A stretch of DNA of 6,178 nucleotides from an uncultured beta proteobacterium. GTDB lineage: Bacteria; Pseudomonadota; Gammaproteobacteria; Burkholderiales; Burkholderiaceae_B. Below, piece by piece: positions 1 to 5,630 of the stretch (positions are counted from its first letter, which is position 1; every line of letters starts with the position of its first letter). Where the stretch lies: assembly GCA_903929925.1 (NCBI GenBank), contig CAIYWO010000531.1, forward strand, positions 1 through 6,178, read 5' to 3'. The position numbers and the translations under genes were made by a program. The notes beneath the pieces are model-generated. The model had not been told where the DNA came from. It saw nothing but the letters and a program-made list of their open reading frames with translations, and made no database searches.

Positions 1-147
1 GTTGCCGAACCTGGCATGACCCAGCGGCTTCAGGACATGGGTGCTGCGGTGAACAACAGCACCCCTGAAGCGTTCCAGAAAGTGATCGACGCTGAAGTGA
101 TCAATTGGGCGCAGGCGGTCAAGCTCTCTGGCGCACGCATCGATTGA
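1..147 (+). CDS. C-terminal end of a Bug/TctC-family tripartite tricarboxylate transporter substrate-binding protein (5' partial)
   Basis: Only the last 48 codons are in the window, read in frame 1 and ending at TGA 145-147. The visible peptide has the usual C-terminal pattern of Bug-family periplasmic binding proteins: an ERL/QRLQDMGA-type helix (residues 7-16 of the fragment), a 'TPEAFQKVIDAEVINWAQAVKLSG' segment with the conserved Trp36 near the end, and a short tail finishing ARID. In this family the mature protein is exported and captures carboxylated or related small molecules, and it may work with TctA/TctB-like membrane partners or stand alone. The signal peptide and ligand pocket lie outside the window, so the substrate cannot be guessed. 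The gene points towards the - strand operon and its stop lies 3 bases from the stop of the aminotransferase gene. Family assignment from such a short piece is fairly good but not certain. Confidence 0.75.
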   Translation, partial: VAEPGMTQRLQDMGAAVNNSTPEAFQKVIDAEVINWAQAVKLSGARID

Positions 148-150
148 TGC

Positions 151-1482
151 TTAACTTACACTCTCGATGGACTGGTCTATCGAGAGTGCGAGCAACTCAA
201 CGATGCGATCGAGATCGCTCTCTGACGTGATGAACGGTGGCGCAAGTAGCACGTGGTCGCCGCGTTCCCCGTCAATCGTGCCGCCCATCGGATAGACCAA
301 GAGACCATTCTCAAATGCTTGTGCCTTAACAACTGCATGTAGTTTTTTACGATGGTCAAAGGGCGCCTTTGAAGCGCGGTCTTGTACGAGTTCGAGTGCC
401 ATGAAGAGCCCACGCCCACGGATGTCTCCGACGAAGGGGTGGTCACGAAAGCGGGCCTGCAAGGCGCGTGTCAGATAGTCACCTCGCTGACGCACTTGGG
501 TCAGCAGATTGTCGCGTTGAATAACTTGTTGCACAGCCAGGGCTGCGGCTGAGGCGACGGGGTGCCCGAGGTAAGTGTGCCCATGTTGAAAGCTACCGCT
601 TTTTTGGCGCATCGCATCGATGATTCGGTTGTGTGCCAGAAACGCACCGATCGGTTGGTAGCCGCCCCCCAGCCCTTTTGCGATCACCACAATATCAGGA
701 ATGATTTGCTCAGGCTCAAAGGCGTAGAGAGTCCCTGTGCGACCCATTCCGCACATCACTTCGTCCGCAATCAAGAGGATGCCGTAGCGATCACACAGAG
801 CGCGTACGCCGCGAAAGTAGCCGGGCGTGGGCGGGAGCACGCCGGCCGTTGCGCCGCCGACAGTTTCGGCACAGAAGGCGATGATTTTTTCAGGCCCTGT
901 GGCGATAAAGGTATCTTCAATTTCTTTCAGCAAGCGCGCTGTGTAGGCCTCTTGGGTCTCGCCAGGGGCGCGATCGCGATATTCATAACAAGGGCTGACG
1001 CGCGGCACATCCATGAGTAGAGGCGCGAATTGCTTGCGTCGTTGTTCGTTGCCGCTAATCGCCAGTGCGCCAAGCGTATTGCCGTGATAGCTCTGACGCC
1101 TCGCGACAAACAGTGTTCGTTCTGGCTGACCAATCTCGACACAGTATTGACGCGCTAACTTTAGGGATGCCTCGACAGCCTCGGAGCCACCTGAAACAAA
1201 ATAGACATTGCCAAGTTCCTTTGGCGCATGTTGAATCAGTTCGTTGGCAAGTTTTTCAGTGACTTCGGAGGTGAAAAATCCGGTATGTGCGTAGGCATGC
1301 TGATCAATCTGCGCGTGCATCGCAGCGAGCACATCTGGGTGTCCATGACCTAGGCATGAGACCGCGGCGCCACCACTCGCATCGATGTAGGCCTTGCCGT
1401 TTTGGTCGTAAATATGAATGCCCTGCGCGCGCGCGGCCGTCAATGGAGTTTTGAGTAGAGAACGATGAATGATGTGGCTCAT
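151..1482 (-). CDS. Class III PLP-dependent aminotransferase (BioA-like / 'aspartate aminotransferase family' type)
   Basis: This is a fold-type I, pyridoxal-phosphate aminotransferase of class III, full length at 443 residues, or 447 if the upstream ATG at 1494 is used. Numbering from that upstream Met, visible landmarks are the N-terminal LDASGGAAVSCLGHGHP-type segment (38-53), the cofactor phosphate-binding SGGSEAVE (101-108), the ring-stacking YHG (136-138), LIADEVMCGMGRTG (241-254) with Asp244 for the pyridine nitrogen, and AKGLGGGYQPIGA with the Schiff-base Lys273. FQHGHTYLGHPVASAAA near 302-318 is the usual substrate/phosphate loop. The amino donor and acceptor cannot be read from the sequence. 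Relatives include BioA and omega-amino-acid transaminases, so the symbol is left empty. I prefer the ATG at 1482: family members usually begin MSH-, and a GGA lies 7 bases upstream, while the ATG at 1494 has no purine-rich leader. The gene follows ruvA closely, in the place where ruvB is normally found. It is probably cytoplasmic and co-transcribed. Confidence 0.9.
   Translation of the reverse strand: MSHIIHRSLLKTPLTAARAQGIHIYDQNGKAYIDASGGAAVSCLGHGHPDVLAAMHAQIDQHAYAHTGFFTSEVTEKLANELIQHAPKELGNVYFVSGGSEAVEASLKLARQYCVEIGQPERTLFVARRQSYHGNTLGALAISGNEQRRKQFAPLLMDVPRVSPCYEYRDRAPGETQEAYTARLLKEIEDTFIATGPEKIIAFCAETVGGATAGVLPPTPGYFRGVRALCDRYGILLIADEVMCGMGRTGTLYAFEPEQIIPDIVVIAKGLGGGYQPIGAFLAHNRIIDAMRQKSGSFQHGHTYLGHPVASAAALAVQQVIQRDNLLTQVRQRGDYLTRALQARFRDHPFVGDIRGRGLFMALELVQDRASKAPFDHRKKLHAVVKAQAFENGLLVYPMGGTIDGERGDHVLLAPPFITSESDLDRIVELLALSIDQSIESVS
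159..188. terminator. Inverted repeat at the convergent gene junction (possible terminator or 3'-end hairpin)
   Basis: The arms CACTCTCGAT (159-168) and ATCGAGAGTG (179-188) are perfect reverse complements, 10 bp. In + strand RNA the stem can grow by a G-U, a G-C and an A-U pair to 13 bp with a CUGG tetraloop (172-175). In - strand RNA the G-U becomes an A-C mismatch, so the hairpin is weaker there. It starts 11 bases after the binding-protein stop codon and lies in the last dozen codons of the aminotransferase, where it spells SIDQSIES. Neither side has a clear run of U, so it is not a textbook intrinsic terminator. It may stabilise 3' ends or act with other factors. Confidence 0.45.
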
Positions 1483-1512
1483 ATACGAATCCATTCAAAA
1501 AATTTGATTGCT

Positions 1513-2085
1513 TTAGCGGGAGAGGCCCTTGAGTGCGAGGCGGATGCCGTCTGAGACGCTCACACCCTCCGGCAATGTTTTAAGCGCACTCAGCGCTTCA
1601 CGTTCTGAATAGCCCAGCGCAGTGAGTGCATGCAAGACGTCGTTTTGTGTGCCCGCTACGGTGGAGGGCTGCGCGCCTAGATCAGCACCGAGCTTGCCTT
1701 TCATCTCGAGTAGTAAGCGTTCGGCGGTTTTTTTACCAATCCCCGGGACGCGCATCAGTCTTGCAGGCTCTTGCAGGGTGATAGCCTGCGCAAGTTCAGT
1801 GGCCGACATGCCTGACAAGACTGCGAGTGCTGTGCGGGCTCCAATGCCACTGACTTTGATGAGCTCACGAAAGGTCGAGCGCTCTTCGGCGGTAGAAAAG
1901 CCGTACAGAATATGTGCGTCCTCGCGCACAGTGAGGTGCGTCAACAGCGTGACCTGTGCGCCGAGCTCTGGCAGCGCGTAGAAGGTCGTCATGGAGACAT
2001 CAATGTCGTAGCCTACGCCTTGCACGTCCAAGCCAACGCGGGGTGGCATTTTTTCAAACAACGTACCGGTGAGACGACCTATCAT
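1513..2085 (-). CDS. ruvA: Holliday junction branch migration complex subunit RuvA
   Basis: RuvA is the tetrameric protein that grips the four-way DNA junction and positions RuvB motors for branch migration. The protein is 190 residues, the normal size. It starts MIGRLTGTL with the N-terminal OB-fold (about 1-62, including VGYDIDV and a REDAHILYGF strand). Domain II follows with two helix-hairpin-helix motifs, LIKVSGIGARTALAVLSG (75-92) and LMRVPGIGKKTAERLLLEM (110-128). A linker of about 20 residues leads to domain III (about 149-190, DVLHALTALGYSEREAL), which contacts RuvB in characterised homologues. The start is supported by AAGGA (2092-2096) 6 bases upstream, the only strong ribosome binding site in this operon. 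The gene begins 25 bases after ruvC, the standard arrangement. RuvB, its obligate partner, is not encoded next to it, so ruvB should lie elsewhere in the genome because domain III looks intact. Confidence 0.97.
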   Translation of the reverse strand: MIGRLTGTLFEKMPPRVGLDVQGVGYDIDVSMTTFYALPELGAQVTLLTHLTVREDAHILYGFSTAEERSTFRELIKVSGIGARTALAVLSGMSATELAQAITLQEPARLMRVPGIGKKTAERLLLEMKGKLGADLGAQPSTVAGTQNDVLHALTALGYSEREALSALKTLPEGVSVSDGIRLALKGLSR

Positions 2086-2091
2086 GCTGAA

Positions 2092-2096
2092 TCCTT
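2092..2096 (-). promoter_or_regulatory. Shine-Dalgarno site of ruvA
   Basis: AAGGA on the - strand lies 6 bases before the ruvA ATG (2083-2085), inside the 25-base gap after ruvC. It confirms the ruvA start and stands out because the other genes of this operon lack an equally good site. Confidence 0.7.
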
Positions 2097-2110
2097 GAGT
2101 AAATGGGTTG

Positions 2111-2662
2111 CTAACCGAGTAAGCGTCCTGCCCGCACGCGCGAGCGACCGCGTGAAGTGCGGGTTTGATAGTTCATTTGGCCAAGTTTTTCTGTAAGCGG
2201 AGCGATATGCGCATGACAAATCGCGCAAGCGAGTGCGTCGGCTGAGTCTGGCGCGGGGATGCCGTCTAAGCGCAGCAGCCGCTGCACCATCATTTGTACC
2301 TGTTCCTTAGCGGCACGTCCCGCACCCACGACGGATTTCTTGATTTGTAGTGCAGTGTATTCATGAACGGCGAGATCCCGATCCGCGAGCGCACAGAGCG
2401 CTGCGCCACGCGCCTGCCCAAGCAGCAACGTGCTTGCAGGATTGGTGTTCATAAAAACGATTTCCAACGCAGCAACATCTGGCTTAGTGTCCTCGACGAT
2501 TTGCCGCAAATTATCGAGGATGACTTTCAAGCGTAGCGGCAGGGTTACGCCGGTTGGTACGACGATCGTTCCACTGGCAACATAGGACAGGGTGGCGCCT
2601 TGTACGTCGATGACGCCGAAGCCAGTTCGGCGTAAGCCCGGGTCAACGCCAAGAATCCTCAT
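2111..2662 (-). CDS. ruvC: Crossover junction endodeoxyribonuclease RuvC (Holliday junction resolvase)
   Basis: RuvC is a dimeric, metal-dependent nuclease of the RNase H-like fold that makes paired nicks in Holliday junctions during recombinational repair. At 183 residues it is slightly longer than the usual 170-175. The four acidic active-site residues of the family are present: Asp7 in MRILGVDPG, Glu67 in ALEIVF, and Asp139 and Asp142 in PDSADALACAICH. The conserved STLLLGQARGA helix is at 78-88. The last 20 residues (YQTRTSRGRSRVRAGRLLG region) are very rich in Arg and probably disordered; such a basic tail could add DNA affinity, but this is inference. The ATG at 2660-2662 lies 12 bases after the purH stop and has a C-rich leader with no clear ribosome binding site, so translation is probably coupled to purH. 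It is followed by ruvA in the usual order. Confidence 0.97.
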   Translation of the reverse strand: MRILGVDPGLRRTGFGVIDVQGATLSYVASGTIVVPTGVTLPLRLKVILDNLRQIVEDTKPDVAALEIVFMNTNPASTLLLGQARGAALCALADRDLAVHEYTALQIKKSVVGAGRAAKEQVQMMVQRLLRLDGIPAPDSADALACAICHAHIAPLTEKLGQMNYQTRTSRGRSRVRAGRLLG

Positions 2663-2674
2663 GGGGTGAGTGGC

Positions 2675-4264
2675 TTAATGACGGAAGTGCCGCATGCCAG
2701 TGAGCACCATTGCGATACCGCGCTCGTTCGCAGCGGCGATCACCTCATCGTCGCGCATGCTGCCACCTGGCTGAATCACGCAGGTCGCACCGGCATCGAT
2801 CACCACGTCCAGACCATCGCGGAAGGGGAAAAACGCATCGGACGCCACTGCTGAACCCTTCAATGTGAGCCCGGCGTTCTCTGCCTTGATTGACGCGATA
2901 CGCGCAGAATCGATTCGGCTCATTTGTCCGGCACCGACTCCAAGTGTCATGCCATCGCCACAGAAGACGATTGCATTGGACTTCACAAACTTCGCGACCT
3001 TCCAGGCGAAGAGTAGATCTGCCATTTGTTGTGGAGTCGGTTGCTTTTGTGTCACAACGCGCAAATCTTTGGCTGCTGTCGTACCAGAATCAGGTGTCTG
3101 TATCAGCCAGCCACCACCAACGCGTTTGACATCGATATCGTTTTGTCCGGTCCCCATGGGTACACGCAACACGCGTACGTTCTTCTTTGCCGCGAGCAAG
3201 GCCAGAGCGTCTTTGTCATAAGCCGGGGCAAGCAGTACCTCAACGAATTGACCGCTGACGGCTTGTGCGGTTGCGAGATCTACCTTGCGGTTGAAGGCGA
3301 TGATGCCGCCGAAGGCTGAGGTGGGATCTGTCTTGAACGCTTTGTTGTAGGCCTCAAGCGTGCTGTCGGCGGTTGCTACGCCACATGGATTTGCGTGCTT
3401 GACGATTACGCAAGCGTGGGCACCAAAACTGCGTACGCAATCCCATGCTGCATCGGAATCAGCGATGTTGTTATACGAAAGTTCTTTGCCTTGTAACTGA
3501 ACGAAATTGCCCAGGAGTCCCGTTGGTCGCTGCGGGTCCGTGTAGAAAGCAGAGAGCTGCTGGGCATTTTCGCCGTACCGCAGGACTTGTTGTTGGTGTA
3601 CTTGCAGCGTCAGGATGTTTGGCCAGGTGCTGCGGTCAGGAGTATTGTCTTGCTTAGGCTCGGCTTCGGTCAGACTGCTTAAGTAGTTGGCAATCGCACC
3701 GTCGTAGGCTGCTGTGTGGGCATAGACCTTGGTCGCAAGCTTTAAGCGCAGGCCGTACGAGGTCGAGCCGCCTTGATCAATTTCTTTCAGTACAGCTGGG
3801 TAATCGGCGGGGTCAATGACCACGGTCACGCCGCCCTCTTCGGTGCCATGATTTTTAGCCGCGGCACGCAACATCGCTGGACCACCGATGTCAATATTCT
3901 CGACCGCTTCGGCAAATGTACAGTCAGGCTTAGCCACCGTTTGGCGAAACGGATAGAGATTCACCACCAGCAGATCAATACGATCAATGTTGTGTTTTTT
4001 GAGAGTCGCCATATGCTCATCGCTATCGCGTCGCGCAAGCAGCCCGCCGTGAATTTTTGGATGCAGTGTTTTGACGCGACCGTCCAGGATCTCTGGCGAG
4101 CCCGTGTGCTTGGCAACCTCGGTGACTTTCAGGCCGGCTTGAGCCAGCAGTTTGGCGGTGCCGCCGGTCGACAGAAGGCGTACGCCACGGGCAGCAAGGG
4201 CCTGGGCGAATTCAACGATACCGTCTTTGTCTGAAACGGAGAGCAGGGCTGTTTTAATTTTCAT
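2675..4264 (-). CDS. purH: Bifunctional AICAR formyltransferase / IMP cyclohydrolase PurH
   Basis: PurH catalyses the last two steps of de novo purine synthesis in the cytoplasm: formylation of AICAR with 10-formyltetrahydrofolate, then ring closure to IMP. The length, 529 residues, is normal. The N-terminal MGS-like cyclohydrolase domain (about 1-150) shows LLSVSDKDGI (7-16), LLSTGGTAKLL (30-40), GRVKTLHPKIHGG (62-74) and ENIDIGGPAMLRAAAKN (122-138). The transformylase half shows RYGEN (229-233), IVKHANPCGVA with the catalytic Lys289-His290, PTSAFGG (314-320), GVGAGQMSRI (442-451), DAFFPFRDG (476-484) and the typical C-terminal LTGMRHFRH. One oddity is that the usual RYGxNPHQ reads RYGENAQQ here, with Gln235 replacing the usual His. 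The start ATG (4262-4264) is 7 bases after the fis stop without a strong ribosome binding site, suggesting translational coupling. No PUR-box could be identified in the tight gap. Confidence 0.98.
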   Translation of the reverse strand: MKIKTALLSVSDKDGIVEFAQALAARGVRLLSTGGTAKLLAQAGLKVTEVAKHTGSPEILDGRVKTLHPKIHGGLLARRDSDEHMATLKKHNIDRIDLLVVNLYPFRQTVAKPDCTFAEAVENIDIGGPAMLRAAAKNHGTEEGGVTVVIDPADYPAVLKEIDQGGSTSYGLRLKLATKVYAHTAAYDGAIANYLSSLTEAEPKQDNTPDRSTWPNILTLQVHQQQVLRYGENAQQLSAFYTDPQRPTGLLGNFVQLQGKELSYNNIADSDAAWDCVRSFGAHACVIVKHANPCGVATADSTLEAYNKAFKTDPTSAFGGIIAFNRKVDLATAQAVSGQFVEVLLAPAYDKDALALLAAKKNVRVLRVPMGTGQNDIDVKRVGGGWLIQTPDSGTTAAKDLRVVTQKQPTPQQMADLLFAWKVAKFVKSNAIVFCGDGMTLGVGAGQMSRIDSARIASIKAENAGLTLKGSAVASDAFFPFRDGLDVVIDAGATCVIQPGGSMRDDEVIAAANERGIAMVLTGMRHFRH

Positions 4265-4271
4265 TGCAGGC

Positions 4272-4517
4272 TTATTTTTCTGATAGTAGTTTGTGGGAAA
4301 GAAGTTTTTTTCGCAGCGTGTTGCGGGTCATGCCAAGCATTTCAGCGGCTTTCGATTGGTTGTCTCTTGCATGCAGCATCGCGATTTGTAAGATTGGGCG
4401 CTCTACACATTCAATCACCATGTCGTACATGCCATGTGGTTGTGTGTCACCCAGATCGGCGAGATACCGTTCGAGCGTGTCACGAACCGAGTTTTGCAGG
4501 GCGTTGTATTGTTTCAT
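4272..4517 (-). CDS. fis: Fis-family DNA-binding nucleoid protein, short form
   Basis: Fis is a homodimeric nucleoid-associated regulator that bends AT-rich DNA and affects rRNA and growth-related promoters. The 81-residue protein aligns well with Escherichia coli Fis from its position 27 onwards: a dimerising helix pair (about 6-50, with YDMVIECVERPILQIAM) and a C-terminal helix-turn-helix (about 53-72, NQSKAAEMLGMTRNTLRKKL, with the invariant RxTLRKKL). It lacks about 21 N-terminal residues that in E. coli form the mobile beta-hairpin arm contacting DNA invertases, and it carries a few extra C-terminal residues. Short Fis proteins are common in betaproteobacteria. The gene lies 20 bases after dusB; a dusB-fis pair is also known in enteric bacteria. 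The leader before the ATG is C-rich with no ribosome binding site, and no alternative upstream start codon was seen in frame. Confidence 0.93.
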   Translation of the reverse strand: MKQYNALQNSVRDTLERYLADLGDTQPHGMYDMVIECVERPILQIAMLHARDNQSKAAEMLGMTRNTLRKKLLSHKLLSEK

Positions 4518-4537
4518 AGCGTGGGGGAGTCTAGCGT

Positions 4538-5584
4538 CTAAGCCGCCTGTTGATGGGTGACATCTTGTGTCAGATTGTCGCAGTTTGGAAGCCCAGTGTG
4601 TGGCAAAACGTCACTTTGGGCACTAAACCAGCGATCCACCGCAGCAGCTTGTTCGGCAGTGGTCTCTAAGCGATTGATCTGATCGGCAAAAGCCCTGCCG
4701 CCTGCAAGTCCCTCAACGTACCAACCAATGTGTTTACGAGCGGTGCGCACACCACTGAGCTCTCCATAGAACGCATAGTGATCCGCAAGGTGTGCCAAGA
4801 GTAATTCTCGCATTTCATTCCAGGTGGGCGCCGCCAAGTGCTCTCCGGTTTGTAAAAAATGCGCAATCTCCCGAAAAATCCAAGGCCTACCTTGGGCTGC
4901 CCGCCCAATCATGACGGCGTCTGCGCCGGTGTAGGCCAGTACATGTTTCGCTTTTTCGGGGGTATCGATATCGCCGTTCGCGACGACCGGAATCGTGAGG
5001 CTGGCCTTAACCGCCCGAATGGTGTCGTACTCCGCTTCGCCGAGGTACAGGTCTTCGCGGGTCCGGCCGTGCAAGGTGAGTGCCGCGATCCCAGCATTTT
5101 GGGCAATTTGACCGATGCGTAGGGCGTTTCGGTCCTCTCGGCTCCAGCCGGTGCGGGTTTTGAGTGTGACGGGAACACCGTGCGGCAGACAGGCCTGGAC
5201 AACCGCGTCGAGAATGCGTGCCACTAAATCCTCGTGTCGCAACAGGGCAGAGCCTGCGGCGACGTGGCATACCTTTTTAACGGGGCAGCCCATATTGATG
5301 TCGATAATGCGCGCGCCCTTACCAATATTGAAGACGGCCGCTTGCGCCATCATGGCAGGGTCTGCCCCCGCGATTTGCACGGCAACTGGGTCGATTTCAC
5401 CATCATGGTTAAGTCGACGTGAGGACTTCACCGTTTGCCACAACTGAGGATTGCTTGCTGCCATTTCTGACACAGCGTAGCCCGCACCGAGTTTTTTGCA
5501 GAGCTGACGAAAAGGTCGATCGGTCACGCCTGCCATGGGCGCGACAAACACGTTGTTGGGGAGAGACCACGCACCGATTTTCAT
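4538..5584 (-). CDS. dusB: tRNA-dihydrouridine synthase DusB
   Basis: DusB is an FMN enzyme that reduces a uridine of tRNA to dihydrouridine (in E. coli U17) using NADPH. The protein is 348 residues, about 25 longer than E. coli DusB because of a C-terminal tail (about 322-348) of low conservation. The N-terminal TIM barrel shows APMAGVTDRPFR (15-26), DINMGCPVKKV (95-105) with the catalytic Cys100, VTLKTRTGW (139-147), LHGRTRED (171-178), ANGDI (202-206) and GRAAQGRPWIF (227-237) at the flavin phosphate site. The C-terminal helical domain includes VRTARKHIGWY (279-289). The DINMGCP and RAAQGRPWIF motifs and the fis neighbour favour DusB over DusA or DusC. The start MKIGAWSLPNNVFVAPMAG matches the family's usual N-terminus. 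It heads the fis-purH-ruvC-ruvA run and follows ubiH after 46 bases. Confidence 0.96.
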   Translation of the reverse strand: MKIGAWSLPNNVFVAPMAGVTDRPFRQLCKKLGAGYAVSEMAASNPQLWQTVKSSRRLNHDGEIDPVAVQIAGADPAMMAQAAVFNIGKGARIIDINMGCPVKKVCHVAAGSALLRHEDLVARILDAVVQACLPHGVPVTLKTRTGWSREDRNALRIGQIAQNAGIAALTLHGRTREDLYLGEAEYDTIRAVKASLTIPVVANGDIDTPEKAKHVLAYTGADAVMIGRAAQGRPWIFREIAHFLQTGEHLAAPTWNEMRELLLAHLADHYAFYGELSGVRTARKHIGWYVEGLAGGRAFADQINRLETTAEQAAAVDRWFSAQSDVLPHTGLPNCDNLTQDVTHQQAA

Positions 5585-5590
5585 ACCTAA

Positions 5591-5618
5591 ATTGTAATCG
5601 GTTGAACGGGTGTGGCCA
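5591..5618 (-). promoter_or_regulatory. Possible sigma-70 promoter of the dusB operon, predicted leaderless
   Basis: On the - strand TACAAT (5591-5596) matches the -10 consensus at five of six positions, and TGGCCA (5613-5618) matches the -35 TTGACA at four of six with a 16-base spacer. Six bases separate the -10 from the A of the dusB ATG at 5584, so the expected +1 is the start codon itself. It is the longest non-coding gap in the window and the natural place for an operon promoter. The -35 match is weak, and read-through from ubiH is also possible. Confidence 0.4.
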
Positions 5619-5630
5619 GGCGGTCAGAAG

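Noticed and set aside
562..1020. A 152-codon open frame on the + strand opposite the aminotransferase gene
   Set aside because: It lies fully antisense to a well-supported conserved gene, shows no recognisable motif and has no ribosome binding site I could identify; it follows from codon bias of the real gene.
1424..1435. Alternating TGCGCGCGCGCG tract, possible Z-DNA or regulatory repeat
   Set aside because: It lies in the aminotransferase coding region and encodes an Ala-Arg-Ala run; short alternating tracts like this are expected by chance in GC-rich codons.
1490..1512. A-run at 1497-1502, read as a T-run on the - strand after ruvA, as a possible terminator
   Set aside because: No GC-rich stem precedes it; only a very short GGG/CCC pairing near the end of ruvA is possible, so I do not call a terminator between ruvA and the aminotransferase.
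3773..4234. A 153-codon open frame on the + strand opposite the purH 5' half
   Set aside because: The - strand encodes PurH with all domain motifs through this stretch, and the antisense peptide resembles no family I know.
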